This document shows positions 30,021 through 40,600 of a DNA stretch of 64,000 bases, piece after piece. The first letter of the stretch is position 1. Each line of letters starts with the position of its first letter. A program made the position numbers and the translations under genes. Source of the stretch: Haliclona indistincta. Taxonomy: Eukaryota; Porifera; Demospongiae; Haplosclerida; Chalinidae. The stretch spans positions 18,699,752 through 18,763,751 of the forward strand of contig OZ024783.1 in assembly GCA_964017065.1 (NCBI GenBank), given 5' to 3'. Under the pieces are notes generated by a model. It saw nothing but the letters and a program-made list of their open reading frames with translations. It made no database searches and was not told where the DNA came from.

Positions 30021-30960
30021 CTCGCTCAGGCTCGCCCCAATTACCTAATACAAAAACTGCCCGAATCAAAGGCTACGTTTACACGGTGACGCTTTCAGCT
30101 GACAACGCTCAAAAACGCAAACTTTTCTTTGCGGATGCGCCTTTTGTTTACACGACAACGATGAAAACGATAACCTGAAAACGACAACTTGAAAACGCTT
30201 CTCAAAATGGAAACTTTTGAAAACGATAACTTGAAATCGACAACTTTTCACGTGTAAACGCCAAAAACGATAACGCGATTTTGTTATGGGCATACCTCAG
30301 CCTTCATACTCGCAGAGAATACTAGCAATAGTCCTTAGACAAAGAGTAACAATCGTTTTCTTCGTTGTTTCAACAGCTTCGTGCGTACAAGGCAGCACTG
30401 TTTGCTTCGCGCCATTGTGGCCACACCCACATTCCAACAGCTTAATTAACTTACGGTTAATTTCACTGGTGAAAACGGAGTCGTGTAAACACAGTGAAAA
30501 CGCTGTGGTGAATCCGCATACTTCCCCTCGTTTTTGGTCATCGCGTCACCGTGTAAACGCAGCCAAAGGCGTTTTGCGACGAGATAACGCTTTGTCTGCA
30601 TACAGATTATAGCCTAAACCAAATTCGAATCAACGAACAGTAACTCCAAGGTATTGAATTTATTCGAATATTTTTCATGTTGCGCCCAGAGGTACACAAA
30701 AAGGTCACTAACATGTACGAATTCTGCACTGCAGTATCGCCCTAGGCGCTGAAAAACATGCCTACACCACATCGATCAACGTGAATAACAATTATACAGC
30801 AATAGCGTACACTAAAAACATTTCGTATTTGTAGTAGAGGTTCACAAAGTTCACGACTTTCTGCTCGCTAAATGTATTGCGGCATTTGGGTCAAGCGCAA
30901 CGCGGAGTGCACGCACCTAAAACGTATTGTTACTATGCGCTCACGTGAGCTAGTGTCCAA
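30021..30960. repeat. Left arm of large inverted repeat (partner 33735-34190)
   Basis: With the MITE at 30071-30564 removed, this is the reverse complement of 33735-34190. Shared blocks include TTACCTAATACAAAAACTGC, GAGGTACACAAAAAGGTCAC and GTATTGCGGCATTTGGGTCA. These are two facing copies of an unclassified element, or arms of one foldback. Confidence 0.7.
30071..30564. mobile_element. GGCTACGTTTACACGG MITE, 3-bp duplication
   Basis: Ends GGCTACGTTTACACGGTGAC and the complement of GGCTGCGTTTACACGGTGAC, flanked by AAA at 30068-30070 and 30565-30567. The facing paralogue at about 34140-34160 has the undisturbed site (CGAATCAAAGGCGTTTTGCG read on its minus strand). Internal GAAAACG repeats. 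The 3-bp duplication and ends resemble PIF/Harbinger MITEs. Confidence 0.75.
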
Positions 30961-30995
30961 TCCCGGTCCGTAGGCAATATAATATCTATGATTAG

Positions 30996-32262
30996 CTCAT
31001 AGATTTATGAGACTACGTAACCGGGATTGGAAACGGTGCATGTGCGTTGAAACACTCCGCGTCCGTTGCTAGGGTGGAGTTGCAATATGCATGGCTGTCA
31101 GCGGCGCAGCAACGGTCAAACGACAAACGCTTAGGCGGCGTTCACACGGCTCCGCTTCAAAAGTTACCAGGTATCAGGTATTCGTTTTCATCCGAGAATG
31201 TGCAGTGTTCACACGTGTCCGTGTACACCGAAACTACTACTACTAGAGCCTGGGTACGAGGCTGCAGCCATGCATGCATGTCTCCCAAGCGCGCGCACGA
31301 CAATCGATGTGCTAGTGGCTCTAAGTATTCGGATTCCCTGTTCACACGGCGCCTGATATTGACTCCGATTTCAAGGTCTCCACTAAAGTCTCCGGATACA
31401 AACGTACCTGGATTCAGTATCCGTTTTCATTGAATACGTGTGAACGAGAGGCCTAAACGGATAGAAATGTACCCGGGTTACTGTGAATCCGGAGCCGTGT
31501 GAACGCCGCCTTAGAGGACTCGAGACACCTACACCAACAGCAGATGCTGTGCGAATTGGCTTCACACGTCAGAGCTGCTTGTTTGTGAGCAGATAGAAGC
31601 TTGAGCGATTTTTCATACTGTAGCAGGCCTTTTTGGTTTGAAACGAACGAGAAAGCCGGTATTTCACAGGCACAATGAATGCAACAAACAAATGGATCGA
31701 TGGTACTACCCATTCAGTTGTATGGAACAATTGTTGATCTTTTAAACTGCAAGGCTGTCTTGGCTCCCAGTTGCTTGGTATTGTCCAAAAGGGATTCCCG
31801 TGAATCGACTAAAACAGCTAAATTCTCTACTCTCGCGACAATTTTGTTCTACACAAATTGCTAATGCTGGCAAATACTACGCTACTTTATACAGCAGGCA
31901 TTGGTTGACACTTAGAAGCAACCAAGTAAACCACCAGAAGCTTCAGTAACTCACAGGAGGGATCCCTGCAAACGCACTGTTTGTTTGGAAATGAAAAACT
32001 GCACGCAAAAGACTCTTTTAAAGCGATCTCGGTTTTAAGCTTTTACCATTACCGAGAAGAGAGCGCATTGAGTCTGAAAAGCTGGTTGGATTTCTTGAAA
32101 CGCCTTGAGCTTTCCAGCAAACGAGCCACAAAGGCCAAAAATTAGCCCAAAAATCAGCTTTTTCGATCGGACACGGAGTGCTTCACGTGGTTTGTACGCA
32201 TTGCTATTGATATCGTACCGTCGTTTCCAATCCCGGATACGTAGTCTCATAAATCTATGATT
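30996..32262. mobile_element. CATAGATTTATGAGACTACG inverted-repeat element
   Basis: The left end CATAGATTTATGAGACTACG...CCGGGATTGGAAACG and its inverted partner at 32220-32268 bound about 1.27 kb. The interior has minus-strand open frames (31511-31713, Cys-rich; 32035-32250, beginning in the terminal repeat) without recognised domains. It is interrupted by a Harbinger-type MITE at 31134-31510. Confidence 0.55.
31134..31510. mobile_element. Harbinger-type MITE, TTA duplication
   Basis: Ends GGCGGCGTTCACACGGCTCC and the exact inverted partner, flanked by TTA at 31131-31133 and 31511-31513. TTA/TAA duplications and GG-rich ends are typical of PIF/Harbinger (established). The interior holds a short fragment CCTGGGTACGAGGCTGCAG (31248), similar to the end of the element at 12606. 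Confidence 0.8.
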
Positions 32263-32399
32263 AGCTGCAATGTAAACTAGACCCGCCCACTTATGAATTC
32301 TATTACGTTGCTCTAGGTTACGGAATGGGTGTCTCTAAATTCACAACAGTTGAAGTACGGAAGTCACGTGCGATTAGCTTTTAACTGCGCGTTCAGAAT

Positions 32400-32825
32400 T
32401 ACTTGTTTGTAGTCAGCCTGGTTACTAAACCCTATACCCTAAACCTGCCCTAAACCCTAAAAAACCTTTTCCTAACTGTGCAAAGTCGGGAGGAGTGTCT
32501 TAACCCGGGCCTTCGGCCCTTGGTAAACCTAAGGATCGTCGAGAGGGGCTTCCTAACCCGTGCCTTCAGCCCTTGCTAAGCCTAAGGATCGTCGGAGAGT
32601 CGTTCTAAACAGGGCCTCTGGCTCTCCTAAGGATCGTCGAGAGTGTCAACTTGCAAAGCAAAAAAAACTTACTTTCTCTATTTAAAAAAAATTTAAAGAA
32701 CATGGATGCAGTAGGAATCGAACCCTGAACGTCCGCATTACAAGCAACCGCACCAAACCACTGAGCCACCAGGAACCACTGACCTTACCATCCTACAAAC
32801 AAGCGTTTATAGTAATTCTGTACGC
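32400..32825 (-). mobile_element. Element with tRNA-like sequence and GGATCGTCGAGAG repeats
   Basis: It shares its end (TTTATAGTAATTCTGTACGC) and plan with the TTAA-flanked element at 55670-56176. It includes the CCCTAAA/CCTAAC module at 32450 and three irregular repeats of CCTAAGGATCGTCGAGAG type (32535-32645). Confidence 0.55.
32709..32784 (-). ncRNA. tRNA-derived sequence (SINE-like, Pol III boxes)
   Basis: On the minus strand an A-box-like TGGCTCAGTGGTTTGG and a B-box GGTTCGATTCC are spaced as in a tRNA gene, inside a larger repeat. The arms do not form a clean cloverleaf that I could confirm, so it is called tRNA-derived rather than a tRNA gene. The related copy is at 55776-55842. Confidence 0.5.
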
Positions 32826-32892
32826 GCGCCCACACAAATCACGTGCTTTTCACGCGGTGTACTTCAACTGTTGTGAATTTAGAGACACCCAT

Positions 32893-32963
32893 TTTAGTAT
32901 GCGGGACGGGACGGGACATCCCGCCTGAGTCCCGTCCCGTCCCGGGTTTTAGTAACCACCGCT
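32893..32963. repeat. GGGACGGG inverted terminus, right
   Basis: Inverse of 27677-27770: TTTTAGTATGCGGGACGGGA through CCCGGGTTTTAGTAACCACC. The two enclose the transposase/protease relic at 28079-29290 but also much later insertion. Confidence 0.75.
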
Positions 32964-32999
32964 TTTCGAGTGTATGCGTGATCATAACTCGGCAACTAA

Positions 33000-33260
33000 A
33001 GCTGATATCAAAAAAGGATCCATGGGTCCCTAGATAACTAAGCTGTCTAGCTGCATGCCAAGTCTAGTCGTGCTACAGAGTGCCCACAACGAGATTTCGA
33101 TTTCTTACGTAGTTGACGACTGAGCTGCTCGTTACTTCGTGCACTTCGTAACGCACTGTGGTAGCGCGCCTAGCCACCGTTTTTGCTAAAGACGAAGCAC
33201 AGTATTTGCTCTAACTGGATATGCAGCGCTTTGTTCAGCCAAACCAATATGCCCAATGCT
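33000..33260 (+). repeat. Dispersed repeat, copy 1 (GATAACTAAGCTGTCTAGCT)
   Basis: Matches 54960-55205 along its length (GATAACTAAGCTGTCTAGCT, GCATGCCAAGTCTAGTCGTG, CACTTCGTAACGCACT). No coding signal. Confidence 0.7.
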
Positions 33261-33564
33261 ACGAGTGTTTCTTTCAGGCAACCATTTCAGCTTGCTTGTA
33301 AGTGGGCGTGGTGTATTCCGTAACCTTGAGCAAAGTAATAGAATTCATACGTGGGCGGGTCTGGTTTACACTGCAGCTAATCATAGTTATTACATAGTAC
33401 GTCATCTTTCACCAATCAGATATTGCTCTATTCGAGAGCATTAATGTAGGTTATTGACCGCGCGTAGCGTCTTCTATAGCAACAGACCGTTGCGTCTTTG
33501 CGAGTTTGAAAAAATTCGCGATGTTATTGCGCTCACAGTGATGAACTATGTAATAAATCATTTA

Positions 33565-33720
33565 TTGTCCTACACAACTCGGGCAATAACCGACATTAAT
33601 GACCTCGGGAAAGTCGGTTGCCCTCGTACAGTCTCGGGCTGCGCCCTCAACCGTAACTCGGGCAACCGACTTTCCCGCGGTCATTACTGTCGGTTATTGC
33701 CCTCGTGTGAGGGCAATAAC
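33565..33720. repeat. Strong hairpin
   Basis: Arms CGGGCAATAACCGACATTAA...AAAGTCGGTTGCCC and GGGCAACCGACTTTCCCGCG...CGGTTATTGCCC around a loop of about 35 nt. No terminator context; likely the core of a small palindromic element. Confidence 0.75.
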
Positions 33721-33734
33721 TAATACATATTATA

Positions 33735-34190
33735 TTGCCTACGGACTGGCATTGCACACTAGCTCACGTGAGCGCATAGTAACAATACATTTTTGGTGCG
33801 TGCACTCCGCGTTGCGCTTGACCCAAATGCCGCAATACATGTAGCGAGCAGAAAGTCGTGAACTTTGTGTACCTCTACTGCAAATACTAACTGTTGTTAG
33901 TGTACGCTGTTGCTTTATAATTGTTATTCACGTAGATCGATGTGGTGTAGGCATGTTTTTCATCGCTTAGGGCGATACTGCAGTGCAGAATTCGTACTTG
34001 TTAGTGACCTTTTTTGTGTACCTCTAGACGCAACATGACGAATATCCGAATAAATTCAAAACCTCGGAGCTACTGATCGATGATTCGAATATGGTTTAGG
34101 CTATGATCTGTATGCACACAAAGCGTTATCTCGTCGCAAAACGCCTTTGATTCGGGCAGTTTTTGTATTAGGTAATACTGAAACCATGCT
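33735..34190. repeat. Right arm of large inverted repeat (partner 30021-30960)
   Basis: Reverse complement of 30021-30960 without the MITE inserted there; it supplies the empty-site proof for 30071-30564. Confidence 0.7.
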
Positions 34191-34346
34191 GAACCACGCT
34201 GTATCCAAGGGCAAAATTCACTTCTGGCGCAACGCGGAGTGTACACGGATATGCCCAGTGTCCACTCCCAGTCCGTAGGCAATATAATATCTATGAGCTA
34301 ATCTACGGTCAACCACAGTGGTGGGCGTGAAAACACAATTGGTATA
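34191..34346. other. Spacer repeating GTCCGTAGGCAATATAATAT
   Basis: Positions 34271-34299 repeat 30967-30993. No gene. Confidence 0.4.
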
Positions 34347-34790
34347 CAGTGGAACCTCTCTAAAGCGGACACCAATGGGGCCCAGCAAAATTATCCGCCC
34401 CAGTCGGGAGGTCAATAATTAGTGGGCGTGACCAATTTCGTCGCGCGGGACGATGCGGGTGCGTCAAAACCGACTGAAACTCGAGTCTGTCGTACTTCAC
34501 GACAATCTAGGCATCACCACCGTATCTTTCAGGCCTTGTTCGATTCTTGGAAGATCTCCAGGAGCAAGGTGTCACGCACACAGCTGGATGTGCGCACTAT
34601 CGAGTGTGTTAATGTATTATTATTATTATTATTGAAAAACACACCACATACTAGGTGTACATGTAGATTTAAAATTAATGTTAATCAGTAGCAATTGTCC
34701 TTAGCATTACGTTGATCGTGTCGGACCGAATATCGTGTCCGCAATACGGAATAGAGAGGTGGCCGCTATTCGGAATGTTTTATTGTATTT
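34347..34790. mobile_element. pogo-like MITE remnant (CAGTGGAACCTCTCTAA end)
   Basis: Begins CAGTGGAACCTCTCTAAAGC after TATA and has CGGACACC repeats. Related ends occur at 36863 (GAGAGGTTCCTATTG|TA) and in the complete small element 47261-47433. CAGT...ACTG ends and TA targets are typical of pogo/Tc1-type MITEs. It is broken by LINE sequence (34607-34703, and 34795 on). Confidence 0.55.
34607..34703 (-). mobile_element. LINE 3' end fragment, minus
   Basis: Reverse complement of the LINE 3' terminus at 36655-36745, ending in the same AATAATAAT tail (here TTATTATT at 34617). It is severely 5'-truncated, about 95 bp. Confidence 0.85.
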
Positions 34791-34794
34791 ATTG

Positions 34795-36679
34795 TGCTCA
34801 CCTCTCTAGGGTTTGGTTAGAAGCTGGTTCCCCTTCTGCAGGTGTTCTTGCTGTTATTAAGAAAAAATCAAAGTCTCGTTATAAATATGAAGTTCGTCGA
34901 CTCAAGCGAAGAAGAGAGCATATTGCCCGTGAAAAACTAGCAAAAGCTTTTTCTATTCGTAATAAAAAAGATTTCTGGCAGAATGTCAAAAAATTTCGAA
35001 GGACTTCACAGGCATCATCTCATCATCGAATAGATGGCGTTATTGATGATAAAGCTACCTCTGAGCTGTTCCGTGATAAACTATCTATCACTTTAAACAA
35101 ACATGCGTGTCATTCTTCCAATTCTGGTTCACTTGGTCAGTCCTTAGATAATCCTATTTTTTCTGCCTTCTCCTTTGAGACTGTCTTAGACGCTATCCAG
35201 CACTTAAAAAGAGATAAGAAAGATGACTCTAGCCTGGTTTCCAATCACTTTATTATTGCGGCCCCTGTAATTGCTGAACCACTTGCTAACTTTTTCTCTG
35301 TTTTGTTGCGCCATGGCTTTCTTCCTGCACAACTTGTTAATTGTGTACTTGTGCCTATTCCTAAACCTGGTAAAAATCCTTCTTCCTCAGATTCTTATAG
35401 GCCTATTGCTCTGGCGTCCACCCTTAGTAAGATCCTTGAGTGGTGTATCTTATTGGATTACTCTCACTTTTTAGTCACCAGTGATTTCCAATTTGGTTTT
35501 AAAAATGGTTCTTCAACTGCTCTCTGTACTGGAGTTCTTAAGCAGATAGTTGCTAAATACATCCACAATGGATCTCCTGTATTCGCATGTTTTCTTGATG
35601 CTTCCAAGGCATTTGATCTTGTCAGACATGATATCTTGTTTGATCTGCTTGTGTCACGTGGTCTTCCCTTGCCTGTGGTTCGTTTGCTAAGTTCTTGGTA
35701 CTCTACGCAAAATTTATCTGTGAGGTGGAGAAATGCTCTCTCTTCTCCTTTCACAGTATCCAATGGAGTTCGCCAGGGTGGTGTTTTGTCACCTGTATTG
35801 TTTTCTATTTATCTAGATGAGCTGCTTTTAAAGCTTGAGTCTACTGGAGTTGGTTGTTTTTGGAATAGCCATTATGCAGGCGCCCTTGCATACGCAGATG
35901 ATATAGTGCTTTTGGCACCTTCTGCCTCTGCATTACGCACCCTTCTTGCTACTTGTGAATCACATGGTAGTTGTCTTGGTCTACATTTCAATCCTCTCAA
36001 GACTCAGCTTATTAATTTTCGTTTGGGTGTATCTGATTTTGACAATATTAATTCTAATTTCCTCTTCTGTGACTCGTCTCTCCAATTTTCTAATACCGTC
36101 GTGCACTTGGGTAACAAGCTAAAGTATAATCTCTGTGACGATGAAGATATTCTGCTAAAATCTCGTTATTTATCCAGGGCTGCTAATAGCTTATTTTCTA
36201 CTTTTCCAAATATCGGACCGATTCCTATGACATATCTGTTTTCATCATATTGTCTAGCTCTGTATGGTTGCGAACTTTGGAATATTTCTTCTCCTGGTCT
36301 AAGGAGTTTAGAGGTTGTATTAAACAACTGTCTGCGGCGTATCTGGAGATTACCTCGTAGAACGCATACCGGTATCCTGCATCGATGTGCTAGAGTCCAA
36401 AGTATTTATAACTTGGTTTCTTCAAGATCGCTTAAATTTATCAAAAATGCAAAAAACAACTCAAACACTTTGGTCAAACTGATTTTTAACGAAGATTTGG
36501 CTTATACTTTCTCTGGACACAATATTTTCTGTGGTCGAACTTATTTAAAAGAATATTCCACTGATGACGAGAGATGTGCTATAGTATTAAGAGATTTCCT
36601 GCTGTCATCAAGCACTGTTAACATTTGTCAGGGAAGCTCTCCTATTGACTTAATGCTAAGGACAATTGCTACTGATTAA
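34795..36679 (+). CDS. LINE reverse transcriptase (Jockey/CR1-like), N-terminally truncated
   Basis: Copies the element RNA into DNA at the insertion site. The open frame begins upstream at 34712, but the first 28 or so residues come from the flanking MITE; LINE-derived sequence starts near VWLEAGSP. RT blocks: PIPKPGKNPSSSDSYRPIAL, FLDASKAFDLVRHD (motif A, about residue 293 of the 34712 frame), GVRQGGVLSPVLFSIYLDEL (about 351) and YADDIVLLAP (motif C, about 393). A thumb and C-terminal region run to TAA at 36677. No endonuclease domain is present because of 5' truncation. No internal stop. Confidence 0.9.
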
Positions 36680-36724
36680 CATTAATTTTAAATCTACATG
36701 TACACCTTATGTGGTGTGTTTTTC

Positions 36725-36726
<2 letters not shown>

Positions 36727-36766
<40 letters not shown>
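36727..36766. repeat. (AAT)n LINE tail
   Basis: About 13 AAT units directly after the LINE 3' UTR (TTTTTCAATAATAAT). Confidence 0.9.
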
Positions 36767-36869
36767 TATGTCAATGGAGTATCAACCGAGACCGTACGTT
36801 GGTGGCCGCATTAGCGAGGTGTCCGCTATTGGGGAATGTTTGTTAAGAGAGGTTCCTATTGTAGAAAGG

Positions 36870-37465
36870 GTCTGGCTACGCGAGACTCAGATCATCTCGG
36901 CACTGCTCGCGACGGTAAAGGCGCTAGGCGAGTTGAAAAAAGAAAGAAGAAAACTAAGATGACGAAACTCGATTTTCACCACCGCAAAAGCTGTACTCCG
37001 TGGAAGAGACACGTTTCTCAACGTTCCGATTTCTCACTTCCACAATTCTCCCTAGATCAGTCCTATCGCCATCTCGTAGGTAGTAAAGTGGCGGAGGCGA
37101 GCTGCAAAACGCGCAGTTGTCTGTAGACGCATGTGGCTTGAACGTCACTGTCTGAGCTCACTGCCATGTGCGTGACGTAATTAATAACGAATATGATTAC
37201 AAAACTCATTTCAGAAACTAATCATGTTGCAGGTTTGGCTAGACCCTCATCGCGATCTCGCTCGGGGCTACGCCCGTAACCCCGCTCATCGAGCGAGAGA
37301 GCGTTGAGGGTCTAGCAAGCTAGACTAAGTGTTCATAGACGTAGAAAAATCATCACCAGGTGAAATATCAGTGTTTGAACGCTAATACATTGTGTGTAGC
37401 CGCCATCTTGATTTTTCGTTCAACCCTACTTAGGGAGTCACTACCGTGCCTCCCTAATATTTAGT
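36870..37465 (+). mobile_element. GCCGCCATCTTG-family element, copy 4 (divergent)
   Basis: Shares GGCGCTAGGCGAG (36920), GATGACGAAACTCGATTTTC (36959) and the 3' end: TAGCCGCCATCTTGATTTTT, CAACCCTACTTA, GGGAGTCAC-TACC-GTGCCTCCC and TAAT at 37460. The hairpin has co-varying mismatches. An extra palindrome around GGTCTAG/CTAGACC (37240-37325) lies within. Confidence 0.65.
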
Positions 37466-37646
37466 GAAATTTTGTACTGTGAAAGATACCAGGCCTAAGG
37501 TATAAGAACTATAGGGAAAATAACAATGTCCTTACTCCATTATCTGTCTGTATACTTTCAATGTACTTACTAAATCAACACAGAGAGTGTGCTGGTTCAA
37601 GATTTAAATGGCAACACAACGGTACTTGATCAGCTAATGGACTCCA
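37466..37646. other. Upstream region of the beta-rich gene
   Basis: No TATA or other core promoter identified. An ATG at 37638 opens a 36-residue frame that begins like a signal peptide (see the gene entry). Confidence 0.3.
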
Positions 37647-40600
37647 GTGAGCAAGGCAAGAAACATGGATGCATTATTTTGTGCGCGCTGTCACTCATTA
37701 TTATTTTTTTCTGCAGCATTAAAATGTTCCACACTAATCGGTAATGTCAAGCCGGGAGTAAAGATTCAACTGCTTGACTTTCTCCAACTTCGTCAAACTG
37801 CTACATTGTCTCCACTAAATGTGCCAATACGGAAAATTGGTATTGACTGCAGCCCGTCCAAATATCATATTGATCTCTACTCTGTTCCACTAAAATTTAG
37901 ACTTCTTCCGAACGTAGTCACCTTCAGGGATGCAGTATTCTCCCTCCGCTTAGGACACAATAAAGATGGCAGAATTGCAATAGCAGGTGTAACAGGGCAA
38001 TGGGCTATTGGTAACATTGTGGCGGATATTCAAGCACGATTTGATACCAATACTAGAATGGTGTTGCTAAGAGGTGTGTCAAGAAAGAAACTAACCATTG
38101 ACCTTGAGAATGAGCTGGACAGTCTCACCGGATCATATGTACCAATCCCTCTACCATCTGTATCATTGTCTGATATATCAGTCACAGCGCAGATTGATCT
38201 TATCAAGGGAGGACTAGCTACTGTACTGGTCAGTGGCTCCATTGGTAACAATAGAGTCCATGCTATATTTCAGAAACCAGTGAAGGCTGGCAAGTTCACT
38301 GGTGCTTTTGCTGCTGAATTTGGTCCTTTCAAACTATCAAATCTTATCAAAAAGGCCATTGAAGTGGATATTTCAAGTGTGCCATTCTTTGGGTCTCTAA
38401 CTATCCCTAGGCTAGGTGTTACCATATCCTCTAATCGTATCACCAGCTCTCTACTACCAACTGTATTTTGTAAAGAAGGTCTTCTTAAAAACACTATCGT
38501 CACAATACCCAAAGGACTTCAAGCATTTTATGATCTATCACTAGGAGGCAATACCATACCACTAAAGATGTACTACTACAAGAGCTACTTGTCATTTGAA
38601 GTGGTTAACAATGGTCGTCTCTCTATTGGCACTCTGCTATCAGCTATCCCTGGAGTCAACATCCGTTCTCTTCCCTTGCCTCCTGGTATAAGAGACATAT
38701 TCCGATTTCAAATAGACTTTTTCTCACTTGATACAAGTACTCGAGAATTAACCATGGACATTCAATTTCCAGGCACCCTCCGTTACTTCAATGGCTATCT
38801 CACAATAACTAAGCCATCACGCGATCCTTCAACAAATAAGTATGTTCTCAGAGCTTTTTTTAAGACGATTCCTATCTCTGATATTATCCACAAATTCTCA
38901 GCTGCAGTCTTGCCTGAATTACTGCATAGCTTCCTGAAGAGCTTCATTCGATTCAGTATTCATGATGTTAAACTGGCCCTTCCTCTTGGTACTAGGAACC
39001 TACAGCTCCACTTGTCAGGCACACCAGTCATTGGTGGATACAAGACAGTCCACATGAGCTCAATAATCATTAGACAAAGTGGAAAGACTAAAATTGTACA
39101 AGGCTTCCAGTTTGGTAAAGTGAGTCTGGCAACTCTCATTCATAAGATCACTCGCATGGATCTTCGAAAGATCGCCATTCTGAACCAAGAGCTGGACACC
39201 AGTATACTGATCTCTCCTGTCCGTCTATCTGGAGTCCATCTATATGGCAGCAAGTTGAAGAATATTAAAATCATCAAGCCGGGATTATCAATTGTTGCTT
39301 TTCTTAAATGGCCAAAAAACTGTGCTCAAGACAAGTTCTGTGCAGTCGCCACAAGGGTTCTCGGTAAAAATGCCAAATTTTCTCTTCAAGCTACAATTGA
39401 AAACTCCCGATCGTTCTCACTGTCTGCTGGAGTATCCGATGTTAGACTAGGAGCTGGAGTCATGTTACAGAGAGCAGCTTTAGTGGTAAAGGTTGGAACT
39501 GAAAGCTCTGTTGGAATAGAGGGAACTATTCATCTCAGTAGAGTAGGTATAACGCTGTATGCTGGACTACGAGTTGGCACACGAGGAGTTGTGCTTGAGG
39601 GCAGTATGCACGGATGCTGGAAGAGAGCATTTGGTGCCAAGTGGCTCAGTATCTGTAATCTTCATCTTCTCATTGCAATACAACCAACAGTTACTCTAAT
39701 AGGAGCATTGGAGATAGGAGGACAGATCAGGATCGGTGATCCTGCCTGCCTAACGCACCCAATCATTGCTGGAGGATATTTTGGAGTGGACCAGCTCATG
39801 CCACGCAATAACTTCTACCATGTACAATTAAAGAACAGAGTCACAATGGGAACTCTACTCAAAGCGTTCTGCATCAAATTCACACTCCCTCGTCCCTTGG
39901 CTGACAGTGGATTCCCTCATGGATTCTTGTCCTCATTCTCTCCCACTGGTAAAGAGCTTCATAGATTTGGCATCAGTATTCCACCAGGGTTTAGACTTAA
40001 GGGAAATATCAACATTCTTGGACTCGAGGCTCATGTCGACGTAACCATTGGTTTGCCAAAAGGTGTAGATTTGAAAGTTGCTCTATCTCCATTAAGAATT
40101 GCTGGAGGAATGGTAAAAATGTATGCCTCTAGTACTGATACATCACGTGGTCCATTCCTCAAGGTTATAGTAGAAGTGCTGCCTAAACCAAAGGTAGATA
40201 TTCATGCCAGTGGATTTGTGTATGTACTGGGTATTCAAGCAGAGGCTATGCTGAGGATTACTAACACACAATATGAGTACAGAGTAAGAGGAAGATTCCT
40301 ACACCTGTTCCAGGCTAGTCTCCACATCACTGCCAACTATGGTGACATTCGCAAGGCAGGATTCCGAGTACGTGGTGTCTTAAAGAACGACTTCTTTGCT
40401 GTCATTCGCAAAAAGATACAGAATGCTCTTCGATCTGCTTCAGATGCTGCCACAAAAGCCATTGACTATGCAAAGAATAAAGTAAATGCTCAGAAGGTTC
40501 ACTTTGACAGAGCAATTGGCAAATTGAAAGATGCTGAGAACAGAGTAAATAATGCTAAAGGTGCATTTGATCGTGCTGCAAACACACTGAGAAGCTGGGA

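Larger units (their letters stand above)
32262..33400. repeat. Interrupted inverted repeat (AATTCTATTACGTTGCTC arms)
   Basis: The left arm 32278-32390 (ACCCGCCCACTTATGAATTC, GTGTCTCTAAATTCACAACA) faces right-arm pieces at 32830-32892 and 33300-33395. The right arm is split by the GGGACGGG terminus and a dispersed repeat (32893-33290), and the loop holds the tRNA-like element at 32400-32825. Confidence 0.55.
34795..36766 (+). mobile_element. LINE (non-LTR retrotransposon), 5'-truncated
   Basis: Contains the open reverse-transcriptase frame, then a 3' UTR of about 60 bp and an (AAT)n tail at 36727-36766. A nearly identical but more truncated copy is at 56441-57356, and 3' ends also occur at 34607-34703 and, more divergent, 53855-53990. 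Recent activity in this genome is likely. Confidence 0.85.

Noticed and set aside
34712..34794. First 28 residues of the 655-residue LINE frame
   Set aside because: They derive from flanking MITE sequence; LINE homology starts near 34795.
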